From NCBI RefSeq assembly GCF_022748595.1, contig NZ_JALDSX010000009.1:39254-103253 (forward strand): 64,000 bases of DNA, in the 5' to 3' direction. The first letter of the stretch is position 1; each line of letters starts with the position of its first letter. This document shows positions 16,344 through 24,512 of this stretch, in pieces. The notes under the pieces are model-generated. The model had not been told where the DNA came from, searched no databases, and was given only the letters and a program-made list of their open reading frames with translations. The stretch comes from Brevibacterium sp. ZH18. Its GTDB lineage: Bacteria; Actinomycetota; Actinomycetes; Actinomycetales; Brevibacteriaceae. A program made the translations under genes and the position numbers.

Positions 16344-17539
16344 TTACCGGTTTTGCGGCATCAATCGTCGAAGCGTGGCAAGAGCTGCGCGTTCACAAGG
16401 TGCGTGTCCTCATGTCCCTCATCGGAGTCGGGGTCGCGGTCTGTGCCCTGACGCTGGTGGTCGGGTTCGGTGACATGATGCAGAAGGGCTTGGCAGACGA
16501 ATACGAGCAGCAGGCGGGCCGCGACTCGACCTACACTTTCAGCTTCCAGCCCATTGAATCGGACATGGGCGAGTCCGAGGTCGAAAAGGTCGATGCTGCA
16601 CTCAAAAGCACCACCGAACGATTCGGCATCCGCCATGTGTCGGCCTTCGGGCAGATCGACACGTCGATCTCGGGCCCGACAGGCAAGGTCAGCGCAACGA
16701 TGTACATTGTTGATCCGGCCTTTGATGACATGCGCAGGCTCAAGGTCGAACATGGGCGGTGGTTCACCGAAGCAGACAAGAACAACTTGTCGCCGGCCCT
16801 CGTCGCAGACGAGGATTTCCTGAACGAATATGGAATCGATCCGGCCAGTCTGCCTGCCACGATCACACTGCCCGGTGAGACTCAGTCAACAGGCACGGTC
16901 ATCGGTTCGGTCGAGTCCACGGAATACGCCGAATACGGAAGCCTCTACGTGCTCAACGGCCAGGAAGACAAAGTCAGCACTGAAGTCGCGGCCCCCACAG
17001 AGTTTGAGATGTGGCTTCCGCCGGACGAGGGCAAAGAGCTGAGCAAGCAGGCGGTGGCCGATCTCAAACGGCAGCTGCCCGATTTCGACGTCTACGCAGA
17101 CAGAACCGACTTCGCCTCGGACATGGATGAGTCCTTGGGGCCGGTGAAGAACGTCCTGCTCACCATCAGTGTTCTCATCCTCTTCATGGGCATGCTCGGC
17201 CTTCTCAACATTTCTTTGGTCACGATCCAGCAGAGAATCAGAGAGATCGGCATCCGTCGGTCATTCGGTGCGACCAGCCGACGGATCTTCTTCTCCGTCA
17301 TGATGGAGAGCGTCGTCGCCACAACCATCGCCGGAGCTGTGGGCGTTCTCATCGCCGTTCTCGTGCTCAAGGCACCGTTCGTCTCTGAACTCATGTTCGG
17401 AGCCGCGAGCTCACCTCAGGTGCCGTTCACTGCCGTCACCGTGGGCATGCTGGTCTCAGTCGGCGTTGGCGCTCTTGCCGGACTGATCCCGGCCATCGTC
17501 GCTACGAAGGTGCGCATCATTGACGCGATCCGAGCCTGA
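16340..17539 (+). CDS. ABC transporter permease, MacB/FtsX type
   Basis: This 399-residue membrane protein has the MacB topology. One helix near the N-terminus (about residues 20-45) is followed by a large extracytoplasmic MacB_PCD domain (about residues 45-265). Three C-terminal helices carry the FtsX motif IQQRIREIGIRRSFGATSRRIFF. It ends KVRIIDAIRA, typical for the family. With the adaptor and ATPase upstream it forms a complete tripartite-like export unit without an outer-membrane channel. No two-component system or other regulator adjoins it, unlike bacitracin-type modules, so its inducer is unknown. Confidence 0.92.
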   Translation: MITGFAASIVEAWQELRVHKVRVLMSLIGVGVAVCALTLVVGFGDMMQKGLADEYEQQAGRDSTYTFSFQPIESDMGESEVEKVDAALKSTTERFGIRHVSAFGQIDTSISGPTGKVSATMYIVDPAFDDMRRLKVEHGRWFTEADKNNLSPALVADEDFLNEYGIDPASLPATITLPGETQSTGTVIGSVESTEYAEYGSLYVLNGQEDKVSTEVAAPTEFEMWLPPDEGKELSKQAVADLKRQLPDFDVYADRTDFASDMDESLGPVKNVLLTISVLILFMGMLGLLNISLVTIQQRIREIGIRRSFGATSRRIFFSVMMESVVATTIAGAVGVLIAVLVLKAPFVSELMFGAASSPQVPFTAVTVGMLVSVGVGALAGLIPAIVATKVRIIDAIRA

Positions 17540-17656
17540 AGCCCGGTGGAGGAGAGCGCGGAGGCTGACGGGGATTTCACCCGAGATTAGTGTGATGGTT
17601 CACACTGGGCCGTCTTGATTTCGCATTGTCGACACGACTCGGATAGGCTGGCTCGC

Positions 17657-17741
17657 GGAGGATTCGCCTAGTGGCCTATGGCGCTCGCCTGGAACGCGGG
17701 TTGGGTTAACGCCCTCAGGGGTTCGAATCCCCTATCCTCCG
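17657..17741 (+). tRNA. tRNA-Ser (anticodon GGA)
   Basis: The 85-base gene folds into a class II tRNA. The acceptor stem is GGAGGAT/ATCCTCC with discriminator G. The anticodon stem is CTCGC/GCGGG around loop CTGGAAC, giving anticodon GGA. A long serine-type variable arm and T-arm AGGGG-TTCGAAT-CCCCT complete it. It reads UCC and UCU. CCA is not encoded. A palindrome AGTGTGA-TGGT-TCACACT lies upstream at 17589-17606. Confidence 0.95.
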
Positions 17742-17750
17742 CGTAGAGTC

Positions 17751-17788
17751 GAAGGCCCTCACCTGGAAGCATCCGGGTGAGGGCCTTC
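17751..17788 (+). terminator. Hairpin terminator after tRNA-Ser
   Basis: GAAGGCCCTCACC pairs with GGTGAGGGCCTTC, extended by TGGA/TCCG-type pairs around an AGCA loop. It begins 9 bases past the tRNA and faces the convergent SpoIID-like gene. Confidence 0.8.
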
Positions 17789-17900
17789 GTCGTCTGTGCT
17801 CAATGCTCAATGCTCAGTGTTCGGTCGTCGAATCGGCGTCCGGTCGGCTGGCGAGATGGGCCTCAGGGCTCGGCTGGCGCGGTGGGACTCAGGACACGGC

Positions 17901-19514
17901 TCAGCCCACGGTGAACGTCGCTGAGCGCAGACCCAGCTTGCTGCGCAGCTGGGCGCCGGTGAGGCTAGAGGTCTGGCCGTTCGTCGAAGTCGCCTTCGCA
18001 GTCTTCACGAGGCCGGACCCAGTTCGGGTGACGACGATCGTGCGAACGTCCTTGAGGCCGAAGGCATTCGCCGCAGTCGACTGCTTGAGAGTGGCCGTCC
18101 AGCTGGCGTACGGGTTGCCCGCCGCCTTCGACTTCGCAACGGAGTCGTCTCGGGATTTCAGGTAGGGGACCGAACTTCCCCACACCTCGGCGGCGGAATT
18201 CGTCTTCCCTCCGGAGGACGGCGAATACACGGCGTTGATGAGAGAACCCTTGTAGGTGACGACCTTCGCGGACTTCACGCTTGAACCCGAGACGTTCTGA
18301 GTGGCGGCCACGGCCTGTCTCCAGGGTGAGCTGCCCGAGGCGTTCTCGTGGCTCCAGCCGAGGAAGCGCTGCGAGGTGACCTCGTCGTAGACATTGCATG
18401 CGCACGCGGACTTGAGGGAGCCGAGGTTGCGGTAGGCATACGTGCGGGAAGCGATGGCCTGCGCGCGCAGCGCCTCCTGCTGCCAGGACGCGGGCATCTC
18501 CGCGATGCCGGGCAGATATTCGCTGTTGACGCGGAGCACGCCCAGTACATTGAGCGCCTTCGACAGCTGGCGGATCTCGAGTTTCCCGTGGCGATAGGTG
18601 CCGGTCGAACCGTTCTGGGCAGAGCTCACCGCGACGGTGGTCTTCTGGCTGCCGGTCCAATATCGGGTGCCCTGCCACTCCACGGAGATCCATGAGCTCT
18701 GATAGGACTTGCCGTTGACGCTGACCTTGACCGTGCCTGCCGAAGTTCGTTCGACGGTGATCTTCTGGCTCGACTCGATCTTCTTCGATCCGACGTGCAC
18801 CCGCAGGCGTCCCGCGGATGGGGTGACGGTGACGGACTGCTTCCCCGACACCAGCTGCACCTTGAGGTTGGCATTGGCGCTCTTCGTCGTCGAGGTCACC
18901 TGTGCCGGATCATAGTAGTGCTCAAGGATCTGTGTCGCGCTCTTCCCCTGCACCGCCATGCCCCTGGCGCCGTACTGGCTCAGGCCGACGCCGTGGCCGT
19001 AGCCTGCGCCCTTGAGCGAGAACGACGCCGTGGCCTTGGCCAAGATCACTGCGGCGCCGCGTGAGCTGCTCCAGGTGATGCGGCCCTTCTGAAAGCTCTG
19101 ACGAGTCTCGGACCCGGACTTGTACTCGTTGCTCGTCGGGTAGCCCAGTGCCCCCTTCTCCCAACCTGACTTCTTCCATGCTGTGCGGATGGCGCCCCAG
19201 GTCGCGTGCGCACCGGTGGTCTTCGTCCAATGGATGCTTCCGTTTCGGAAGGACTGATAGCAGCCGTTCTGAATGAGAGTGCAGTGCTCGGACCCCGTGG
19301 CCGGGCCGAGTCGACCCGAGCTTCCGCCCAGCGATTTGTACACCTTTCCGATGCCGCCACCCGTCGGGTAGGCGGCATGGACCGGTGACGGTTCAGTGGC
19401 GATGAGAAGAAGCAGACTGACTGCGAAGGCAGAGATCATGAGTGCCGTCAGTCTGACGGCAGCAGAGGCGCGCATGATCAAAGCATAAGGAGTGGTGTCA
19501 AGGCTCAACGCCAT
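17901..19514 (-). CDS. Secreted SpoIID/LytB-domain protein with LGFP repeats
   Basis: This 537-residue exported protein has an N-terminal signal segment ending near PVHAAYPTG. About three LGFP-type wall-binding repeats (residues 50-160; LGYPTSNEYKSGSETRQSFQKGRITW is a clear one) come next. The SpoIID/LytB domain follows (GYGHGVGLSQYGARGMAVQGKSATQILEHYYDP, then QALRAQAIASRTYAYRN and YSPSSGGKTN). SpoIID proteins are peptidoglycan lytic transglycosylases or amidase enhancers, so wall remodelling outside the cell is likely. The lead-in before residue 14 could be non-coding, because an ATG at 19475 gives a more standard signal peptide. The start is therefore uncertain. Confidence 0.88.
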   Translation of the reverse strand: MALSLDTTPYALIMRASAAVRLTALMISAFAVSLLLLIATEPSPVHAAYPTGGGIGKVYKSLGGSSGRLGPATGSEHCTLIQNGCYQSFRNGSIHWTKTTGAHATWGAIRTAWKKSGWEKGALGYPTSNEYKSGSETRQSFQKGRITWSSSRGAAVILAKATASFSLKGAGYGHGVGLSQYGARGMAVQGKSATQILEHYYDPAQVTSTTKSANANLKVQLVSGKQSVTVTPSAGRLRVHVGSKKIESSQKITVERTSAGTVKVSVNGKSYQSSWISVEWQGTRYWTGSQKTTVAVSSAQNGSTGTYRHGKLEIRQLSKALNVLGVLRVNSEYLPGIAEMPASWQQEALRAQAIASRTYAYRNLGSLKSACACNVYDEVTSQRFLGWSHENASGSSPWRQAVAATQNVSGSSVKSAKVVTYKGSLINAVYSPSSGGKTNSAAEVWGSSVPYLKSRDDSVAKSKAAGNPYASWTATLKQSTAANAFGLKDVRTIVVTRTGSGLVKTAKATSTNGQTSSLTGAQLRSKLGLRSATFTVG

Positions 19515-19756
19515 AGAACGAAGAACTCCCCGATTGAATAAGGCTCAGGGAGTTTCGAATCTGAGCGCCGAGGTGGTTGGACCCGTCACTGAGGCCGATG
19601 TCGACGAATTTCAACTCAGATGACGGCGGATTGCGAACTGCGTCGGTATGACGCCGTGCGACGAGGTGAGTAACCCAGGGCTCTGCTGTTCAGGGATCTC
19701 AGTACGCTGAATCCGTCATCCTCACCAGCGACAGTGATGCAAGGGAGCTAAGCGAT

Positions 19757-20910
19757 ATGACCGAGATCCACGCCAATCCAATCTGGACGGGTGAACCCGA
19801 AGACCTCAAATTCGCCTACTGGGTGCCCAACGTCTCCGGTGGGCTGGTCGTCTCGAGCATCGAGCAGCGCACCGACTGGAACTATGACTACAACGTCAAA
19901 CTCGCCCAGACGGCTGAGAACGTCGGCTACGAGTACGCGCTCAGTCAGGTCCGCTACGCTACCTCTCCAGCTACGGCGCCGCACAGCAGCATGAGTCCAC
20001 TGCCACATCGTTGGCACTGGGACTGGCCACTGAGAAGCTCAAGGTCATCGCAGCCATCCACCCGGGCATCTGGGAGCCGGCGGTGCTCGCGAAATTCATC
20101 CTCAGCGCCGACCAATTCACCCACGGCCGAGCTGCCATCAACGTGGTCTCCGGATGGTTCAAGGACGAGTACACGAAGCTCGGCCTGCCGTGGTTGGAGC
20201 ACGGTGAGCGCTACCGCCGATCGGCAGAGTTCATGGACGTCGTCCGCAAACTCTTCACCGAGGAGAACGTCGAGTACCGCGGCAACTTCTATACCGTCGA
20301 CGACTTCGCTCTCCGGCCCGGGCCGTACCCGGTCGAGGGACGGCCGTACCCGGAGATTTTCCAGGGCGGAAACTCCAGTGCCGCCCGCATCAACGGCGGT
20401 CGTCATGCCGATTGGTACTTCTCCAACGGCAAGGACTTCGATGGATTTCGCGAACAGTATGACGACGTCACCGAGGTGGCCCGAGCACACAATCGCAAGG
20501 TCCGCTTCGGGCTCAACGGCTTCGCCATCGTCCGCGACACCGAGGCCGAGGCACGCGAACAGCTGCGCGAGATCATCGCCCATGCAGATGAAAGTGCGGT
20601 CGAGGGCTTCCGTAGATCGGTGCAGGAAGCCGGTGCCTCGACTTCGGATGGCAAGGGCATGTGGGCCGACTCCAGCTTCGAAGATCTGGTGCAGTACAAC
20701 GATGGATTCCGCACCCAGCTCATCGGAACCCCTGAACAGGTCGCCGACAGGATCATCGAATACAAGAAGATCGGTGTCGACCTCATCCTCACCGGCTTCC
20801 TCCATGTCCAAGAGGAGCTCGAGGCGTTCGGTCAGACCGTCATCCCGATCGTGCGTGAGAAGGAAGCCGAATTGACCGCGAAGGGGATCCTCACACCTGC
20901 CGGAGTTTGA
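19757..20910 (+). pseudogene. SfnG-like dimethylsulfone monooxygenase (LLM flavin enzyme), frameshifted
   Basis: The N-terminal frame (FAYWVPNVSGGLVVSSIEQRTDW, EYALSQVRY) and the second frame (GLATEKLKVIAAIHPGIWEP, GRAAINVVSGWF, EIFQGGNSSAARING, SSFEDLVQYNDGFRTQLIGTP) together give one complete protein of about 384 residues. It closely resembles SfnG, the FMNH2-dependent enzyme that converts dimethyl sulfone to methanesulfinate for sulfur assimilation. The frame changes at 19961-19966 (ACCTCTCC), where one base is missing or two are extra. All other motifs are intact, so this is either a very recent lesion or an assembly error. AGGGAG lies nine bases before the ATG. It adds to the sulfur theme of the leader-controlled ABC operon. 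Confidence 0.85.
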
Positions 20911-20954
20911 GGACGAATCCTCACGACTGTCAACGTCTGAGGACACGGAGACGA

Positions 20955-20989
20955 GAAACTCCCCGGATCACCACGATCCGGGGAGTTTC
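20955..20989 (+). terminator. Hairpin terminator after the SfnG-like gene
   Basis: A perfect 15-bp stem, GAAACTCCCCGGATC with its complement, has an ACCAC loop. A degenerate relative of the same arms (GAACTCCC...GGGAGTTTC) occurs upstream of the gene near 19521-19555. Confidence 0.85.
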
Positions 20990-21005
20990 ACTGTCAGCGT
21001 CTGAT

Positions 21006-21035
21006 CTCAGCTCAGCTCAGCTCAGCTCAGCTCAG
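21006..21035. repeat. Six tandem CTCAG pentanucleotides
   Basis: CTCAG is repeated six times across the 3' end of the DJ-1/PfpI gene. The stop codon lies within the coding-proximal units, so changes in copy number would leave the protein unchanged and only move downstream spacing. Confidence 0.9.
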
Positions 21036-21560
21036 CGCCTCTGCGATGGCCTTGTTGAACGCGTCGAGGTCGCCGGGATTGCGCGAAGTGATGAGGTTGC
21101 CGTCGACAACGACCTCGGCGTCGGTCCAGTCCGCGCCCGCGTTGACCAGGTCGGTCTTCGTCGAGACGAACGAGGTCAGCTTCCGACCCTTGGCCACGCC
21201 GGACTCGGCGAGGATCCATGGGGCGTGGCAGATTGCGGCCACGGGCTTGTCCGCGGCGAAGAAGGCCTTGACCAGCGCGACCGCGTCCTCATCGAGGCGC
21301 AGGGCATCGGCGTTGAGGGTTCCGCCGGGAAGTACGAGTGCGTCGTAGTCATCGGCCGAAGCCTGAGCGACGGGCACGTCGACAGGGAATTCGTCCGCGT
21401 GCTCCCAATCTCCGTTCATCGCCTGGAGCGACTTGTCGGACGGAGAGACGATGACCGTTGTGGCCCCGGCCTCGTCGAGTGCGGCGCGAGGATTCGTCAG
21501 TTCGACCTGCTCGACCCCGCGGGTGAGGAGGAATGCGACCTTCTTGTCTGAGATAGCCAT
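21027..21560 (-). CDS. DJ-1/PfpI family protein (type 1 glutamine amidotransferase fold)
   Basis: This 177-residue cytoplasmic protein starts MAISDKKVAFLLTRGVEQVEL. The nucleophile-elbow motif AAICHAPWIL supplies the reactive cysteine, and LVLPGGTLNADALR precedes it. A glutamate-containing ELTNPR motif near the N-terminus fits YhbO/PfpI-like enzymes, which act as stress chaperones, glyoxalase III or deglycase-like proteins. The ATG at 21560 has AGGAG eight bases ahead; the frame extends 20 codons further upstream but without support. The gene ends in the CTCAG repeat. Confidence 0.9.
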   Translation of the reverse strand: MAISDKKVAFLLTRGVEQVELTNPRAALDEAGATTVIVSPSDKSLQAMNGDWEHADEFPVDVPVAQASADDYDALVLPGGTLNADALRLDEDAVALVKAFFAADKPVAAICHAPWILAESGVAKGRKLTSFVSTKTDLVNAGADWTDAEVVVDGNLITSRNPGDLDAFNKAIAEALS

Positions 21561-21623
21561 TGTGTGTGCTCCTGACTGTCGTGTGCGTCGTTCGACCACC
21601 TGTGGCGGTTCACTTCGCACAAC

Positions 21624-21666
21624 ACCGAGGTGGGGGCGCAGTATTCCACGCCCCTCCCACCTCGGT
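21624..21666 (-). terminator. Hairpin terminator between the DUF4333 and DJ-1 genes
   Basis: ACCGAGGTGGG pairs with CCCACCTCGGT, with a further GGGGCG/CGCCCC-type inner stem and loop CAGTATTCCA. It follows the DUF4333 lipoprotein gene by a few bases on the minus strand. Confidence 0.75.
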
Positions 21667-21673
21667 GCTGGGG

Positions 21674-22399
21674 TCAGCCGATGTTCGGGAAGTCCAGCTT
21701 GTAGCCGACGTAGTTGCCCGAGACAGAGGTCACCGAGACCGTGCCGTAGCGCTTTTCTCCATGGGCTGTGACACTGCAGCTGGTGGAGCCGCGCTTGAGG
21801 GTGATGCGCAGATCGTAGGAGCAGTCGACGTCGTCGACAGTTGTGCCCTGCTTCGAGTACGCCTTCTTGATGTCCTTCTCGAGGTATTCGGCGGGGATGA
21901 CACCGTTGCCGTCGTCGTCCATTTCGAACCCGGGTCCTGCATTCTGGTCCTGACCGATCGACGAGCTGTCGCTGTTCGAGCTGCTGGAGGAGGAGTTGCT
22001 GCCGTCGTCAGCGCCCGACGAGGACGACGACCCCGACGAGGTTCCTGACGATGAGGAGGTTCCAGAGGACGTGGAGGTTCCCGAGGACGTGGAGGTTCCC
22101 GAAGTGGACGATCCGGATGAGGAGTCGGAGGTCGACGAGGCGTCTGAGGTCGACGAGGTGTCTGAGGTCGACGAGGATCCATTCGACGAGTCGGTGCCCT
22201 GGCTCGCATTGTCGGATTCCGCAGCCGGTTCCTCCGGATTGGTCGAGGGTTCCTGCGGTTCCTGGTGTTCTGGTCCATCCTGGGTCTGTTCTGGGTTCGA
22301 GCCACCGAACGTGACCTTCATGTCACAGGCCGACAGGGACAGGGCTGCGGCGAGGGCGCCGGCGACGGTGAGGGAACGGATCAGCTTCGTGGTCTTCAT
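21674..22399 (-). CDS. Serine-rich DUF4333-like lipoprotein
   Basis: This 241-residue exported lipoprotein has signal peptide and lipobox SLSAC (Cys25). About 110 residues of Ser/Thr/Gly low complexity (runs of SSGTSTSSGTS) form a wall-spanning linker. The C-terminal domain of about 75 residues resembles DUF4333. It contains AEYLEKDIKKAYSKQG, the pair of cysteines in DVDCSYDLRITLKRGSTSCSVTAHGEKRYGTVSVTSV, and an NIG end. DUF4333 domains are found on actinobacterial surface proteins and have no known activity. The linker is encoded by imperfect direct repeats (22066-22150), prone to length change. Confidence 0.82.
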   Translation of the reverse strand: MKTTKLIRSLTVAGALAAALSLSACDMKVTFGGSNPEQTQDGPEHQEPQEPSTNPEEPAAESDNASQGTDSSNGSSSTSDTSSTSDASSTSDSSSGSSTSGTSTSSGTSTSSGTSSSSGTSSGSSSSSGADDGSNSSSSSSNSDSSSIGQDQNAGPGFEMDDDGNGVIPAEYLEKDIKKAYSKQGTTVDDVDCSYDLRITLKRGSTSCSVTAHGEKRYGTVSVTSVSGNYVGYKLDFPNIG

Positions 22400-22660
22400 G
22401 ATGGGCTCCTGATGACGTGGGGGTCGGGTATGACTTCACTCTGTCAGCGCAGTCCAGGCGGCGGGGCGTATCCGTGTTCGCATTCGGAGACCCGTGTTCC
22501 AGGTCGGTTACATCGCCGAATCACAGAGGCTGCACCGGCGGGCCCGCTCCGGCCGGCTCGTTCCGCCCCGGCCCGTTCCAACCGGCCAGAGTCGAACGGC
22601 CCAGTTCGGCCCCTCGGATTCGCGCGGTCAGTCACTTAACCTGGAAGAGATCTCGGCAGC

Positions 22661-22687
22661 GATGTCGAGAATGCGCCCGCAGCTTCG
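22661..22687 (+). promoter_or_regulatory. Candidate ECF42-type promoter upstream of the DGPF gene
   Basis: TGTCGA (22661-22666) and CGTC (22684-22687) are 17 bases apart. This matches the ECF42 promoter pattern as I recall it (TGTCGA at -35, CGA/TC at -10), so the sigma factor encoded downstream may drive its own operon. The remainder of the 22400-22738 gap shows nothing else recognisable. Confidence 0.5.
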
Positions 22688-22738
22688 TCCCAGGGGTGTC
22701 AGCGAACAACAGGGTTCGCGACGGAGGAGGAGAAGATC

Positions 22739-23146
22739 ATGGCTAGGTATCTGATGCTCAAGCACTACAAGATGGCTCCGGAGTACATGGACTACACGCC
22801 CATGGACCAGTGGACACCCGCCGAGGTCGACGCCCACGTGAAGTACATGAACGACTTCGCAGAGCGGCTCAAGGAGACGGGGGAGTTCGTCGACTCACAG
22901 GCGCTCTCGCCCGAAGGCACGTTCGTCCGTTCCGATGGGAAGGGCCGGCCACCGGTCACCGACGGGCCGTTCCCTGAGACCAAAGACCTTATCGCCGGAT
23001 GGATGGTCATCGACGTCGACGACTACGATCGAGCCCTCGAGCTCGCCGGGGAGCTCTCGGCGGCGCCGGGTGCCGGTGGCGAACCGATCCGGGAATGGCT
23101 GGAACTGCGGCCCTTCCTCGGCGAATCGCCCGTAGTCACTGAGTGA
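22739..23146 (+). CDS. YciI-like DGPF-domain protein
   Basis: This 135-residue protein carries the family signature TDGPFPETKDLIAGW. It starts MARYLMLKHYK, with a GAGGAGGAG ribosome site close ahead. DGPF proteins are small dimeric alpha-beta-barrel proteins encoded beside ECF42 sigma factors, as here, where the sigma gene starts 15 bases downstream. Their biochemical role is not settled. The pair is almost certainly one operon under control of the sigma factor. Confidence 0.9.
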   Translation: MARYLMLKHYKMAPEYMDYTPMDQWTPAEVDAHVKYMNDFAERLKETGEFVDSQALSPEGTFVRSDGKGRPPVTDGPFPETKDLIAGWMVIDVDDYDRALELAGELSAAPGAGGEPIREWLELRPFLGESPVVTE

Positions 23147-23161
23147 GAGCGGCTGATCGGC

Positions 23162-24342
23162 ATGGACGATGAGCAGCTGCGGACACTCGTCCCGGCCGTG
23201 ATCGGCATCCTTCGGCGGCGCGGAGCAGACTTCGCCGCCGCCGAGGATGCCGTTCAGGATGCGCTCGTCGAGGCCGTTGACACGTGGGCCGCAGACCCTC
23301 CTCGGGATCCGCGCGGATGGCTGATCACGGTCGCTTGGCGCAAATTTCTTGATCGGACGCGTGCCGAGTCTGCGCGTACAGCGCGGGAGGAGCGGGCACT
23401 ATCCGAGACGGTCAATGCGCTGTCCATTTCGGCCGATGACACCGTCGACCTCTACTTCCTGTGCGCACATCCGGATCTCAGCCCAGCCTCGGCTGTGGCC
23501 CTGACCCTGCGTGCGGTCGGGGGACTGACCACCCGGCAGATCGCCGAGGCATATATGGTCCCCGAATCGACGATGGCTCAGCGCATCAGCCGGGCGAAGG
23601 CAACAATCGCCGGCCGCCGGGTCAACCGGCCGGGCACCGTCGCGGAGGTCCTCACCGTTCTCTATCTCGTGTTCAATGAGGGATATTCCGGTGACGTCGA
23701 CCTCGCTGCCGAGGCCATCCGCCTGACTCGGACTCTGCAGGCGTCGATCAATGACGCCGAGGTGGCCGGGCTTCTCGCCCTCATGCTCATTCATCAGGCT
23801 CGCCGTTCAGCCCGGTTCAGCCCCGACGGAGCGCTCATCGCGTTGGCGGATCAGGATCGTTCGCGCTGGGACACGACTCTCATCGCCGAGGGCATCGCCA
23901 TCCTCCAGGACGCGCTCGCCCGCGATGATGTGGGGGGGGGGAGTTCCAGGCACAGGCCGCGATTGCCGCGCTGCACGCCGATGCCCCGAGCGTTGAGGAG
24001 ACTGACTGGGTACAGATCGTCGGCTGGTACGACGACCTGGTGGAACTGGGCAACAGCCCGGTGGCCCGGCTCAATCGCGCCGTGGCGGTGGGTGAGGCCG
24101 ACGGGCCAGCGGCAGGGTTGGCGCAGCTGCGTGATCTCGACGAGGCTCTGCCCAGGCATTCTGCGGTCGAGGCGCATCTGCGTGAACGTGCCGGCGAATT
24201 CGAGGTGGCCGCTCGCCTCTATGCACGGGCGGCGGCCGCGGCGACGAACCGCGCCGAACGTGACCACCTCACCCGGCAGGCGGCACGACTGAACACAGAG
24301 CACCACCCGAATACTGCTCGCCGACAGAGACTCGATCCCTGA
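23162..24342 (+). pseudogene. ECF42-type RNA polymerase sigma factor, frameshifted at a 10-G tract
   Basis: The first frame encodes sigma region 2 (AEDAVQDALVEAVDTW, PRGWLITVAWRKFLDRTR), region 4 (LRAVGGLTTRQIAEAYMVPESTMAQRISRAK) and the start of the DUF6596/TPR-like extension (LYLVFNEGYSG, LALMLIHQARR). At 23932-23941 a run of ten G bases throws the frame. With 8 or 11 G the protein continues as GEFQAQAAIAALHADAPS, then GWYDDLVELGNSPVARLNRAVAVGEADGP to a stop at 24340-24342. As read, translation after the tract is out of register and the C-terminal extension, reported as needed for ECF42 activity, is lost. This may be phase variation, transcriptional slippage, decay, or a homopolymer error. 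Confidence 0.88.
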
Positions 24343-24512
24343 CTGAAATCAGGGCGCCACCCGAACTCAACGGCGACCAGGGACACGGCCGCCCAATTGG
24401 TGGCCATCCTCATAATGCGCCCGCGAACCCGCCCCGCCGAACTGCACATCACCCTTCGCTCCAACCTGGATCACGGAGATCGTTCGCCGGAAGTCAGAGG
24501 CCTGAGAACTCT

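Noticed and set aside
21006..21035. CTCAG repeat as a phase-variation switch
   Set aside because: The stop codon is inside the coding-proximal units, so unit number cannot change the reading frame of the gene.
22000..22200. Serine-rich repeat region as a CRISPR-like or satellite array
   Set aside because: The repeats are in frame and encode the low-complexity linker of the DUF4333 lipoprotein; there are no spacers.
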